Assembly (NCBI GenBank): GCA_029239935.1
Contig: JARBTY010000082.1
Coordinates: 1-11,983, forward strand
Length of the DNA: 11,983 nt
Source of the DNA: Clostridia bacterium
GTDB taxonomy: Bacteria; Bacillota_A; Clostridia; Lachnospirales; Cellulosilyticaceae
Direction of reading: 5' to 3'
Position numbers and translations under genes: made by a program. This document shows positions 1-7,449 of the stretch, one piece after another (position 1 is the first letter of the stretch; the number at the start of each line of letters is the position of its first letter). A model generated the notes under the pieces. The model worked only from the letters and a program-made list of their open reading frames with translations, searched no databases and had not been told where the DNA came from.

Positions 1-24
1 AGAGTAGGCTGAAAGGGAGACAAT

Positions 25-798
25 ATGATACTTGATCAAATTATAACTACAAGAAAAAAATCAATAGAAAAACTCAAAGCATCAAACACCTTAGGTGATT
101 TTATTAAACAAATAGAAACCAATACTTATAAGGGGGTAAGCTTCAAAGCAGCTATTGAGGAAGGCTTTAATATCATTGCAGAGGTGAAAAAGGCATCCCC
201 TTCTAAAGGGCTCATTTGTCCGGAGTTTGACTATATTCAAATAGCTAAAGAGTATGAAAGCGGAGGTGCGGCAGCTATTTCTGTTCTTACAGAACCCGAT
301 TATTTTTTAGGAGACAATGCTTATCTTACGGAGATTAAAGAAACAGTGAAGCGGCCTCTTCTAAGAAAGGACTTCATTGTAGATGAATGGCAGATCTATG
401 AGGCAAAGGCTATAGGTGCTGATGCCATACTCCTTATTGCGGCAGTTCTTAATCAAAAGGAACTGCTGCATCTTCTAAAGGCGGCTCAAAGTCTAGGGCT
501 AGACGTTTTGGTAGAAACCCATGATGAAGAGGAAGTCAAAAGAGCACTGGAAGCAGATGCCCAGATTATTGGGGTTAATAATAGAAATCTTAACACCTTT
601 GAAGTAAGCCTTGAGGTATCTGAAAGACTCAGAGAACTGGTACCAAAAGACAAAGTATTTGTTGCAGAAAGCGGTATTCATACCCAAGAGGATATGAGGA
701 GATTAAAAAAACTGGGAGTTAGCGCAGTACTTATCGGAGAAAGTATCGTTAAGGCCACTGATAGAATCGCAAAGCTAAGAGAACTTAAGGAGGTCTAA
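25..798 (+). CDS. trpC: Indole-3-glycerol-phosphate synthase
   Basis: Closes the ring of carboxyphenylamino-deoxyribulose phosphate to give indole-3-glycerol phosphate, CO2 and water, the step before tryptophan synthase. The 257 residues match the usual length of a single-domain TIM-barrel enzyme. Family motifs are in order: IAEVKKASPSKG (residues 51-62, with Glu53 and Lys55), LLRKDFI (112-118, with the general-acid candidate Lys115), VETHDEEE (163-170, with Glu164) and GVNNRNL (183-189, with Asn185). These correspond to the Glu, Lys, Lys, Glu and Asn active-site residues known for the family. The ATG is preceded by an AAAGGGAGA ribosome binding site at 13-20. It is the first gene visible; trpD probably ends at or just before the left edge but cannot be confirmed. 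It is not fused to trpF, unlike the E. coli enzyme. Confidence 0.97.
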   Translation: MILDQIITTRKKSIEKLKASNTLGDFIKQIETNTYKGVSFKAAIEEGFNIIAEVKKASPSKGLICPEFDYIQIAKEYESGGAAAISVLTEPDYFLGDNAYLTEIKETVKRPLLRKDFIVDEWQIYEAKAIGADAILLIAAVLNQKELLHLLKAAQSLGLDVLVETHDEEEVKRALEADAQIIGVNNRNLNTFEVSLEVSERLRELVPKDKVFVAESGIHTQEDMRRLKKLGVSAVLIGESIVKATDRIAKLRELKEV

Positions 799-806
799 GA
801 CAGGCA

Positions 807-1427
807 ATGACTAAGATTAAAATATGTGGTTTAACAAGGGAAGAAGACATCTTAGCGGTTAATGACTATCTACCGGACTATATAGGCTTTGTGTTTGCCA
901 AAAGTAAAAGGCAGCTCTCTCTAAGTCAGGCAAAGCATCTAAAAGGTTTGCTGAGCCCACGTATTCAAACGGTGGGGGTATTTGTCAATGAAGCCATTGA
1001 GAGTTTGGTGCATTTTGAGCAGGAGCAGGTGATTGACATCATTCAGCTTCATGGAGATGAGGATGAGGCGTATATCGCCGCACTCAAGGAAACTATAAAG
1101 TTACCTATTATAAAGGCTGTCAGAGTCAAAAAACAAGTTGAGACAATACCAAGTTATGATACTGAGTTTCTGTTATTTGATAAGTATTTAGAAGCGTGCT
1201 ATGGCGGCGGGGGATCGCGTTTTGACTGGCAGACCCTAAAAGGGATTATAAGACCCTATTTTCTAGCAGGGGGAATTGATTTAAGCAATATCTATGAAGC
1301 GCTTGAAAAATCTCCTTATGCAATAGATGTAAGCAGCGGAGTAGAGACAAATGGTATTAAAGATAGAGAGAAGATACGCCAAATTATTGAGATAACAAGA
1401 AGTCATCAAGAAAAGTCGATAAAATAA
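807..1427 (+). CDS. trpF: Phosphoribosylanthranilate isomerase
   Basis: Catalyses the Amadori rearrangement of phosphoribosylanthranilate to the substrate of TrpC. At 206 residues it is a normal-length, stand-alone TIM-barrel isomerase. The N-terminal KIKICGLT motif supplies the general base Cys7. LLFDKYLEA supplies the general-acid candidate Asp125. GGGGSRFDW (133-141), LAGGI (153-157) and DVSSGVE (174-180) are the conserved phosphate-binding and barrel-end segments. The ATG lies 8 nt after the trpC stop. Its ribosome binding site TAAGGAGG (786-793) lies inside the last codons of trpC, which suggests translational coupling. The pathway order is genetically inverted: trpF acts before trpC but follows it, as is usual in trp operons. 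Confidence 0.96.
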   Translation: MTKIKICGLTREEDILAVNDYLPDYIGFVFAKSKRQLSLSQAKHLKGLLSPRIQTVGVFVNEAIESLVHFEQEQVIDIIQLHGDEDEAYIAALKETIKLPIIKAVRVKKQVETIPSYDTEFLLFDKYLEACYGGGGSRFDWQTLKGIIRPYFLAGGIDLSNIYEALEKSPYAIDVSSGVETNGIKDREKIRQIIEITRSHQEKSIK

Positions 1428-1444
1428 AAAAGAGGTGGACTATA

Positions 1445-2632
1445 ATGAATCGTAAAGGAAGATATGGTGAATTTGGAGGACAATATATCCCAGAAACACT
1501 GATGAATGCAACCCATGAACTAGATAAAGCTTATGCATACTACAAAAAAGACCTAGAGTTTAACAAAGAACTTAAGGAGCTTTTTGAAAACTATACAGGC
1601 AGACCTTCATTACTCTATTTTGCAGAAAAAATGACACAGGACTTAGGTGGAGCTAAAATATATCTTAAAAGAGAGGACCTTAACCATACGGGGTCTCATA
1701 AAATCAATAATGTGTTAGGACAGATACTGCTTGCTAAAAAGATGGGTAAAAAAAGAGTCATTGCAGAGACAGGGGCCGGGCAGCACGGCGTGGCAACGGC
1801 AACGGCAGCGGCACTTATGGGGCTTGAATGTGAAGTATTTATGGGTGAAGAAGATACTATACGTCAGGCACTTAATGTGTTTCGAATGGAACTGCTTGGA
1901 GCTAAGGTGACAGCAGTTAAAACAGGAACCCGCACTTTAAAAGATGCCGTGAATGCAGCGATGCAGGAATGGACGAGAAGTGTAGAAGATACCTTTTATT
2001 GTATTGGGTCTGTGATGGGACCACATCCTTACCCAGAGATGGTCAGAGACTTCCAAAGCATCATTGGCAAAGAAGTCAAAGCGCAAATGCTACAAAAAGA
2101 GGGCAGGTTGCCAGATACGCTTATTGCTTGCGTGGGCGGGGGCAGCAATGCGATGGGACTTTTCTATGACTTTATAGAGGATGAAAAAGTAGAGCTCATT
2201 GGAGTGGAAGCAGCAGGAGAAGGGATAGATACAAAAAACCATGCCGCGACCATTACTAAAGGTGAGGTAGGTATATTCCATGGGATGAAGTCTTATTTCC
2301 TTCAGGCACAGGAGGGGAGTATTGCTCCCGTATACTCTATATCAGCAGGGCTTGACTACCCAGGGATAGGACCTGAACATGCCTATCTGCACGATACCAA
2401 AAGAGCTTGTTATGTATCAGCTACAGACAAAGAGGCAGTGATGGCCTTTGAATACCTCTCAAAGACGGAAGGGGTTATACCGGCCATTGAGAGCTCCCAT
2501 GCAGTAGCCTATGCCATAAAGCTTGCCCCAAAGATGTCAAAGGATAAAATCATAGTGATTAATCTGTCCGGAAGAGGCGATAAAGACGTAGCAAGTATTG
2601 CGAGATATAAGGGGGTTGAGATTAATGAGTAA
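1445..2632 (+). CDS. trpB: Tryptophan synthase beta chain
   Basis: PLP enzyme that condenses indole with L-serine to make L-tryptophan, working in an alpha2-beta2 complex with TrpA and receiving indole through a tunnel. The 395 residues are typical of the TrpB1 class. [12 protein letters not shown] near the N-terminus is the family start signature. HTGSHKINN carries the PLP-binding lysine Lys86. AETGAGQHG (107-115) carries the catalytic Glu108. GGGSNA (230-235) is the glycine-rich PLP phosphate loop, and LSGRGDKD near the C-terminus is also conserved. The start follows an AAGAGGTGG ribosome binding site (1430-1438), 17 nt after trpF. It overlaps trpA by 8 nt, consistent with coupled production of equal subunit amounts. 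Confidence 0.98.
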   Translation: MNRKGRYGEFGGQYIPETLMNATHELDKAYAYYKKDLEFNKELKELFENYTGRPSLLYFAEKMTQDLGGAKIYLKREDLNHTGSHKINNVLGQILLAKKMGKKRVIAETGAGQHGVATATAAALMGLECEVFMGEEDTIRQALNVFRMELLGAKVTAVKTGTRTLKDAVNAAMQEWTRSVEDTFYCIGSVMGPHPYPEMVRDFQSIIGKEVKAQMLQKEGRLPDTLIACVGGGSNAMGLFYDFIEDEKVELIGVEAAGEGIDTKNHAATITKGEVGIFHGMKSYFLQAQEGSIAPVYSISAGLDYPGIGPEHAYLHDTKRACYVSATDKEAVMAFEYLSKTEGVIPAIESSHAVAYAIKLAPKMSKDKIIVINLSGRGDKDVASIARYKGVEINE

Positions 2633-3407
2633 TATACAAAAAGCATTTGATAAGGCAAAAGAGAGAGGAAGAAAGGCTTTTATTCCCTTCGTAACAGCAG
2701 GAGATCCTAGCCTTGAGGCCACGGAAAAGTTTATTTATGCACTGGAGCAGGCAGGCAGCGATATTATTGAAATAGGCATACCCTTTTCAGACCCTGTAGC
2801 AGACGGACCGGTCATTCAGCAGGCAAATGTAAGAGCTCTTGAAAATGGTGTTACCATAAGTCTGGTCTTTGAAATGGTAGCCAAAATAAGAAAAACCACA
2901 ATGGTACCGATTGTCTTTTTACTTTATGCGAACATTGTGTACTACTATGGTATTCAAAAATTCTTCGAAAAATGTCACGAAATAGGTGTGGATGGCATTA
3001 TCATACCGGATCTTCCCTTCGAGGAGAAACAAGAGTTTAATGATTTTGCTGTGGTATATGCTGTGGATATGATTTCGCTTGTTGCGCCTACTTCACGGGA
3101 TAGGATTAAGGAGATTACCAAAGAAGCTAAAGGCTTTTTATACTGTGTGACATCTATGGGTGTAACAGGTACACGAGATACGATTCAAACAGACCTTAAA
3201 GCGATGTTTGAGACGATTGACGAGTTTTGCACTATTCCGACAGCTTTGGGATTTGGCATCTCAAGTGCCAAGCAAGCAGAACACCTGAAAGACTATGCTG
3301 ACGGGGTAATCGTAGGCAGTGCCATTGTAAAGATCATAGAAAAGTACGGAGAAGAGGCTGAAATACCGCTTACCCGTTTTGCAGAGGAAATGATCCAGGT
3401 ATTGTAG
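2625..3407 (+). CDS. trpA: Tryptophan synthase alpha chain
   Basis: Cleaves indole-3-glycerol phosphate to indole and glyceraldehyde-3-phosphate and passes indole to TrpB. The protein has 260 residues from ATG 2625. The catalytic pair Glu49 (in [12 protein letters not shown]) and Asp60 (in [11 protein letters not shown]) falls at exactly the residue numbers used for the Salmonella enzyme, which supports this start. Further family motifs are PFVTAGDP (21-28), IIPDLPFEE and GFGISSA. I chose ATG 2625 because AAGGGGG (2609-2615) sits 9 nt upstream. An in-frame TTG at 2598 would add nine residues with no conserved content. The gene overlaps the trpB end by 8 nt. Like TrpC and TrpF it is a TIM-barrel protein. 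Confidence 0.97.
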   Translation: MSNIQKAFDKAKERGRKAFIPFVTAGDPSLEATEKFIYALEQAGSDIIEIGIPFSDPVADGPVIQQANVRALENGVTISLVFEMVAKIRKTTMVPIVFLLYANIVYYYGIQKFFEKCHEIGVDGIIIPDLPFEEKQEFNDFAVVYAVDMISLVAPTSRDRIKEITKEAKGFLYCVTSMGVTGTRDTIQTDLKAMFETIDEFCTIPTALGFGISSAKQAEHLKDYADGVIVGSAIVKIIEKYGEEAEIPLTRFAEEMIQVL

Positions 3408-3448
3408 GATTGACGGCAGATCATGATGATTTAAGAAAGGGGGGAGAG

Positions 3449-4126
3449 ATGGCTATTCAATATAAAGAAATTGTGCCCTGGGGTAGATCATATGAGGAAT
3501 ATATTAGTATGTTTAGCCTATCGGAAAAGGATTTAGATAAAAGTATTTTAGGATGTGGTGATGGACCAGCAAGTTTTAATACTGTTATGTACCAAAAAGG
3601 GAAAAAGATGATATCTATTGATCCCATCTATAGCCTCACTGCAGAAGAAATAGAAAAGCATATTAAGGCAACATATCAAAATGTTCTTATACAAACGCAA
3701 CAAAACAAAGAAAAATTTAGATGGAATGAAATAGGAAGTGTTGAGGAACTGGGACAAATAAGAATGTCGGCAATGAAAAGCTTTTTGTCAGATTATGAAA
3801 AGGGAAAAGCCCAAAATAGATATATACCTGCAGAACTGCCGAATCTGCCTTTCGAGAATAAGCAGTTTGACCTTGTACTTTGCTCGCATTTTTTGTTTTT
3901 ATATACAAATAATCTCACAGTAGATTTTCATATACAGGCTATCAATGAAATGCTTCGTATAGCTAATGAGGTTAGAATCTTCCCGCTGATGGACGTTAAT
4001 TCAAGTAGGTCAATCTATGTTGATGAAGTGCTGAACAGATATACGGATTTGGGGTATCGTGCAAAAGAAATACAGGTTAACTATGAATTCCAAAAAGGTG
4101 GCAATAAAATGATGGTAATATTTTAA
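3449..4126 (+). CDS. Class I SAM-dependent methyltransferase of unknown substrate
   Basis: A 225-residue protein with a Rossmann-type methyltransferase core. ILGCGDGPASF (residues 33-43) is the glycine-rich SAM-binding motif I. Asp58 in SIDPIY is a plausible motif II acid. LPFENKQFDLVLCSHFLF (133-150) matches motif IV and the following strand, and INEMLRI resembles the helix after it. No transmembrane segment or signal peptide is visible. The substrate cannot be read from the sequence. ATG 3449 is preferred because a strong AAAGGGGGG site (3436-3444) precedes it; an in-frame TTG at 3410 has no ribosome binding site. The gene starts 41 nt after trpA with no terminator between them and is followed by one at 4172-4198, so it is probably the last cistron of the trp transcript. 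A role in tryptophan or indole metabolism is conjecture. Confidence 0.85.
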   Translation: MAIQYKEIVPWGRSYEEYISMFSLSEKDLDKSILGCGDGPASFNTVMYQKGKKMISIDPIYSLTAEEIEKHIKATYQNVLIQTQQNKEKFRWNEIGSVEELGQIRMSAMKSFLSDYEKGKAQNRYIPAELPNLPFENKQFDLVLCSHFLFLYTNNLTVDFHIQAINEMLRIANEVRIFPLMDVNSSRSIYVDEVLNRYTDLGYRAKEIQVNYEFQKGGNKMMVIF

Positions 4127-4171
4127 TGTACCTTAGGTAATTGCATAACACCTTATAAAATGATAAAGTAT

Positions 4172-4198
4172 AGAGGGGTATAAAATATACCTCTTTTT
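4172..4198 (+). terminator. Rho-independent terminator of the trp operon
   Basis: Left arm AGAGGGGTATA (4172-4182), loop AAA, right arm TATACCTCTTT (4186-4196), giving 11 pairs of which two are G-U, then a T-run through 4198. It lies 45 nt after the methyltransferase stop and closes the plus-strand transcript. Confidence 0.8.
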
Positions 4199-4289
4199 AA
4201 TGTGTCTATATAGAAAGTCATTAAATCATAAATGATCAATAAACTGATTAAGAAGTACTAGTTTAGATAAAAGAAAGGAATCCATAGAA

Positions 4290-4949
4290 ATGCGTTTGAG
4301 AAGAGACCCGAGGGCACCAGAGTATCTGGCAAAAGATGAAAGAGTAGTCCCTAACCCAGAAGAATTTAAAGGAAGATGGAAAGAAAGCTTTGATAATGAC
4401 AACCCTATTCATGTGGAGTTTGGATGTGGTAAGGGGGGATTTATTACTGAACTGGCCATAAGAAATCCTGCTATCAATTACATTGCAGCAGAAAAGGCTG
4501 AAACGGTAGTTTACAAAGCTTGTAAAAAAGCAAATGATAATGAAGAAATTCCTAACAATTTAAAGTTCCTTTACTTTGATGTCAGTGATTGTATGAATAT
4601 TTTTGAAAAAGGTGAGGTAGAACAGATTTATCTCAATTTTTCAGATCCATGGCCTAAAAAAAGATATGCTTATAGAAGACTTACCCATAGAAGTTTCCTA
4701 GAAAATTATGAATACATTCTTTCAGAAAATGGAGAAATACACTTTAAAACCGATAACAAAGGACTGTTTGCTTATTCTATAGAAGAGTTTTCAGCTATGA
4801 ATTGGCTGATGAAAAATGTGACCCTAGATCTTCATCAAAGTGATTTTGAAGGAAATGTCATGACGGAGTATGAAAAGAAATTCTCAGAGCTGGGTTATAC
4901 AATTAACAGATTAGAAGCCACAAAATTAAAAAAAGTAGGGGATGCATAA
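4290..4949 (+). CDS. trmB: tRNA (guanine-N7-)-methyltransferase
   Basis: Methylates N7 of guanine 46 in the tRNA variable loop, using SAM. The 219 residues match the usual Firmicute TrmB length. MRLRRDPRAPEYL is the typical N-terminus. VEFGCGKGGF (42-51) is SAM motif I. NFSDPWPKKR (116-125) is the TrmB signature, KTDN (153-156) is conserved, and TEYE (192-195) is the C-terminal substrate motif. One oddity is that the signature normally continues RHxKRRL, but here it reads RYAYRRL, so the usual His is Tyr126 and the usual Lys is Tyr128. The gene starts 10 nt after a GAAAGGA ribosome binding site and lies after the trp terminator, so it should have its own promoter in 4199-4270, where I see no convincing consensus. 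Its stop codon lies in the loop of the terminator at 4932-4964. Confidence 0.95.
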   Translation: MRLRRDPRAPEYLAKDERVVPNPEEFKGRWKESFDNDNPIHVEFGCGKGGFITELAIRNPAINYIAAEKAETVVYKACKKANDNEEIPNNLKFLYFDVSDCMNIFEKGEVEQIYLNFSDPWPKKRYAYRRLTHRSFLENYEYILSENGEIHFKTDNKGLFAYSIEEFSAMNWLMKNVTLDLHQSDFEGNVMTEYEKKFSELGYTINRLEATKLKKVGDA

Positions 4950-4964
4950 AGCATCCCCTACTTT
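4932..4964. terminator. Bidirectional terminator shared by trmB and the EAL gene
   Basis: A perfect 14-bp stem, AAAGTAGGGGATGC (4932-4945) with GCATCCCCTACTTT (4951-4964), around a 5-nt loop. On the minus strand the stem is followed by a run of seven T (complement of 4928-4934), making it a strong terminator for the EAL gene. In the plus direction only a short TTT follows, so termination of trmB may be weaker. The hairpin lies inside coding sequence: it includes the trmB stop (4947-4949) and the stop of the convergent gene (4958-4960). Confidence 0.85.
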
Positions 4965-6928
4965 GCTATAGGCAGGGTCACGAGGTCTAAGAAATGATTA
5001 AAAGGAATAGGCCGGCTATGATAATAACCTTGATAGTAGTCGCAGCCCAAAGATTTTATGGTATTATACTGCAATTCATCTTCGATTCCTTCCGTTACGA
5101 TTTCCAAACCAAGATTTTGTCCCATCTTGGTAACGTGCTCCAAGATTAATAAATTCTTTTCTTCAAACTGAATGTTTCGGATAAATTCCTTATCAAATTT
5201 TAGTTCATCAAAGTTGAGTTTTGAAAGGTAAGACAAAGAGGAATAACCAGTGCCAAAATCATCCAAAGAAAATCTAAACCCTAAATGCTTAAGTTGTGTA
5301 ACAGTGGTATTAACTTTTGAAATATTATGAATGAGTACAGATTCAGTGATTTCAAAAATGATAGACTGTGGGGATATATGGTATTTGTCTACAGCATTTG
5401 CTATGTACTCTACCAAATCTACCTCCATAAGCTGCTGGACAGATAGATTGATGGAGAATCTTAACTTATTTAAACCTAGAGTGTCCAAATGATGTACATA
5501 GTGAAAAGTGGTATTAATCACATATCTGCCAATTTGATTAATGAGACCTAACTTTTCAGCTAGAGGAATAAAGATACTTGGGGTAATCGTTGTTTCATGG
5601 CCTTTCCACCTAATAAGTGCTTCAGCGCCGATGATTTGATTCGTAAGAACGTTAACTTTAGGCTGTAAATAGACATCCCAATGATTGGTATAGGTTGCTT
5701 CTTTGAGCCGAGTTTCTAAGTCTAGATTTTGTTCAAGTGTTTTAGACATAGCAGGGACATAAAGGGTATAATGCTGCGCTGAATATTTTGAAATATGGGA
5801 GGCTAGTTCTAATTCTTTAATGAGTTTGTCATGATTTAATGGAAAATCATAAATGGAGGTAGCACCGATACAGGGATTAAGATCAATAACACCTAAATTC
5901 TTTTCCGTGAACACAGTCAAAAGACCTTGAATAAATTCTTCGAATTGATTAAGGGGATCCCGATATAAAATAATGAATCTATCTGTAGAAAAATGATAAA
6001 GATCTTCATCTGACTGTAGATGGGAGATGAGGGCTCTTGAAATATCTTGTAAAATAGATTTGCTTTCTCTATAGCCTGTAAGGGTTAAAAGAAGCTTAAA
6101 GTTTTTGATATTCAGCATACATACCCCAGTCAATTGGGTGGAAAAGTTCTTAAGATCCACATGGAACTTATGAGCATTTTTTAAACCTGTATCAGGATGA
6201 GTATAAGCTAAATATTGTATGCGTTTTTCCGCCTCTATCAGCTCATAGTCTTTGGAGGCAATATCTTGACTTGTTAATAGAAGCTTGGCAGTATAGACTT
6301 CCGCATAGTACAAACAAAAGGATATGGTCAAAAAAAAGTAAAGAGAAAGATTGATGGTCAAGTAAAAACTGAGGACAAACTGGTGTTCAAATAAATTAAT
6401 AAAAAACAATACTAAAATACAAAAAATAGAATAATACGTTCTAACAAGAGAAAATCTGCTACTCTTTTTATAAGAAAAGTAAGTAAAGGTTATAAAAATA
6501 AGCACATAAAAGATTAATAAAGCCTTTAATACCACTAAAATAGGCAGTTTAATTAATAAAAACAATATTATTCCTATGTTAATAATCACGGATAATAATT
6601 TGAGAGGATATGAAAGCAACTGTCGTTTTCTAAAATAAAATCCTACGGAGATGACATTGATGATAAAAAGGATCACCAGAGGCAATGAAAGATTAAATTT
6701 AACAGTCGTGGTGGGTTCAGAAGAGAAATAGATATAAATAATGAGAATAAAAGTAGACTCGGTTAACCATAAAAGAGAAAAACCAAAGATATCATTAATA
6801 ACATCTGTACTGGATAAAGATTTTTCTTTAATAAAGCGGTATAGAGCTAAAAAGCTATACCCAATTAAAGAGATTAAAACTAAAGTTACAATTAAAATCT
6901 GAAGCGAATCCAAAAAAGTTGATGTCAT
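4958..6928 (-). CDS. Membrane protein with degenerate GGDEF and intact EAL domain, probable c-di-GMP phosphodiesterase
   Basis: A 656-residue protein. Residues 1-210 are very hydrophobic with about seven predicted membrane segments (near 8-30, 46-68, 80-99, 110-128, 130-150, 163-180 and 185-208), forming an integral sensor region of no family I recognise. Residues 240-395 are a GGDEF-like domain that has lost its signature: the GGDEF site reads STDRF (314-318), so diguanylate cyclase activity is unlikely. Residues 400-650 are an EAL domain with the family catalytic set: Gln422, Glu436 in EALIRW, Asn494, Glu526 in FEITES, Asp556-Asp557 in DDFGTGYSS, Lys577, Glu613 in VTEGIE and Gln633. It should hydrolyse c-di-GMP to pGpG at the membrane in response to an unknown signal. 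GGAG (6937-6940, read on the minus strand) lies 8 nt before the ATG. It is a single gene with its own promoter and terminator. Confidence 0.93.
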   Translation of the reverse strand: MTSTFLDSLQILIVTLVLISLIGYSFLALYRFIKEKSLSSTDVINDIFGFSLLWLTESTFILIIYIYFSSEPTTTVKFNLSLPLVILFIINVISVGFYFRKRQLLSYPLKLLSVIINIGIILFLLIKLPILVVLKALLIFYVLIFITFTYFSYKKSSRFSLVRTYYSIFCILVLFFINLFEHQFVLSFYLTINLSLYFFLTISFCLYYAEVYTAKLLLTSQDIASKDYELIEAEKRIQYLAYTHPDTGLKNAHKFHVDLKNFSTQLTGVCMLNIKNFKLLLTLTGYRESKSILQDISRALISHLQSDEDLYHFSTDRFIILYRDPLNQFEEFIQGLLTVFTEKNLGVIDLNPCIGATSIYDFPLNHDKLIKELELASHISKYSAQHYTLYVPAMSKTLEQNLDLETRLKEATYTNHWDVYLQPKVNVLTNQIIGAEALIRWKGHETTITPSIFIPLAEKLGLINQIGRYVINTTFHYVHHLDTLGLNKLRFSINLSVQQLMEVDLVEYIANAVDKYHISPQSIIFEITESVLIHNISKVNTTVTQLKHLGFRFSLDDFGTGYSSLSYLSKLNFDELKFDKEFIRNIQFEEKNLLILEHVTKMGQNLGLEIVTEGIEDELQYNTIKSLGCDYYQGYYHSRPIPFNHFLDLVTLPIAK

Positions 6929-6986
6929 AAGGGGTTCTCCTGCTTTTATGATGAAAACATATCATTTTAAATCAAAGCTTAAATAC

Positions 6987-7016
6987 ATTATATAAGAGCA
7001 TAGAAGAAAATGTCAA
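6987..7016 (-). promoter_or_regulatory. Sigma-A type promoter of the EAL gene
   Basis: On the minus strand TTGACA (7016-7011) and TATAAT (6992-6987) are both perfect consensus hexamers, separated by 18 nt. The start of transcription would be near 6980, leaving a leader of about 50 nt before the ATG at 6928. Confidence 0.8.
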
Positions 7017-7020
7017 TTTA

Positions 7021-7041
7021 AAATATTTTTTAAAAATATTT
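7021..7041. promoter_or_regulatory. AT-only palindrome between divergent promoters
   Basis: AAATATTTTT (7021-7030), one central T, then AAAAATATTT (7032-7041): 10-bp arms with no mismatch. It lies between the minus-strand -35 (7011-7016) and the plus-strand -35 (7039-7044) and touches the latter. It could be an operator or a shared AT-rich UP-like element. Such a sequence can also arise by chance in AT-rich DNA. Confidence 0.45.
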
Positions 7042-7069
7042 ACATAAAAATGTAATCTTTTATTATAAT
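7039..7069 (+). promoter_or_regulatory. Probable promoter of the 64-aa protein gene
   Basis: TTTACA (7039-7044) with TATAAT (7064-7069) at 19 nt spacing, or TATTAT (7061-7066) at 16 nt. The -10 is good and the spacing is not ideal. The -35 also lies in a small inverted repeat, TTACAT-AAAA-ATGTAA (7040-7055). It points to the gene starting at 7119. Confidence 0.55.
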
Positions 7070-7070
7070 A

Positions 7071-7085
7071 TTCCATACTATGGAA
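7071..7085. promoter_or_regulatory. Palindrome at the predicted transcription start, candidate operator
   Basis: TTCCATA (7071-7077), a single C, then TATGGAA (7079-7085): perfect 7-bp arms. It begins one base after the TATAAT of the promoter at 7039-7069, where a bound repressor would block initiation. The regulator is not identified. Confidence 0.5.
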
Positions 7086-7118
7086 ATAAAGGTAAAGGAT
7101 GAAAGGATTTGAGGTGTC

Positions 7119-7313
7119 ATGTCATTAAGTGAAAAAACTAAACAGCTTTTTAGAGAATTTTTATATGAACAAAATAGGAATAAAGGACATAACACAACAA
7201 AAGATAAAAATATGTTTTTATCTGACCTAGCAGAGATATTTGATGAGATGGATGAATATATCGATAAAAAAATAAAAGCCTATGAAACGACAAAAAAAAA
7301 TAAACAGGAATAG
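7119..7313 (+). CDS. Small charged protein of unknown function
   Basis: A 64-residue protein that I do not recognise. It is rich in Lys, Glu and Asp, has no cysteine and no hydrophobic membrane segment, and looks mainly helical. The stretch LSDLAEIFDEMDEYIDKKI (residues 34-52) could form an amphipathic helix, and the C-terminal end is a lysine/asparagine tail. Support for a real gene: a promoter-like element and palindrome upstream, an AAAGGA ribosome binding site (7102-7107) 11 nt before the ATG, and no overlap with other genes. Just after its stop, a different frame (7304-7378) reads as plausible protein (DAKEVVILTIEEDYVAF) without a start codon, so the gene may once have been longer. It precedes trxA, which has its own promoter. 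Confidence 0.6.
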   Translation: MSLSEKTKQLFREFLYEQNRNKGHNTTKDKNMFLSDLAEIFDEMDEYIDKKIKAYETTKKNKQE

Positions 7314-7378
7314 ATGCCAAAGAAGTTGTCATACTAACTATAGAAGAAGATTATGTTGCATTTACAAATGATATATAA
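7304..7378 (+). other. Out-of-frame coding-like remnant after the 64-aa gene
   Basis: From 7304 to the TAA at 7376-7378 the frame one base back from the preceding gene stays open for 24 codons and encodes a strand-like sequence including EVVILTIEEDYVAFTNDI. It has no start codon or ribosome binding site. It may be a frameshifted former C-terminus of the 64-aa protein, or chance. Confidence 0.2.
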
Positions 7379-7396
7379 TAAACTAACCATATACTT

Positions 7397-7405
7397 TGGT
7401 ATAAT
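7397..7405 (+). promoter_or_regulatory. Extended -10 promoter of trxA
   Basis: TGGTATAAT: a perfect TATAAT (7400-7405) preceded by the TG of an extended -10 element. No -35 is recognisable at the expected position, which is common for extended -10 promoters. The start would be near 7412, with a leader of about 38 nt. Confidence 0.55.
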
Positions 7406-7449
7406 AGTATTACTTTATATCATGCAATGTATAAAGGAGGAAATAAGAA

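Noticed and set aside
1..24. End of trpD at the left edge
   Set aside because: Stop codons occur in two frames here, but too little sequence is present to assign a reading frame or product.
2598..2624. Upstream TTG start for trpA, adding nine residues
   Set aside because: ATG 2625 has a well-placed AAGGGGG site and puts Glu49/Asp60 at the canonical numbers; the extra residues have no family match.
3410..3448. Upstream TTG start for the methyltransferase
   Set aside because: No ribosome binding site precedes it, whereas ATG 3449 follows AAAGGGGGG at good spacing.
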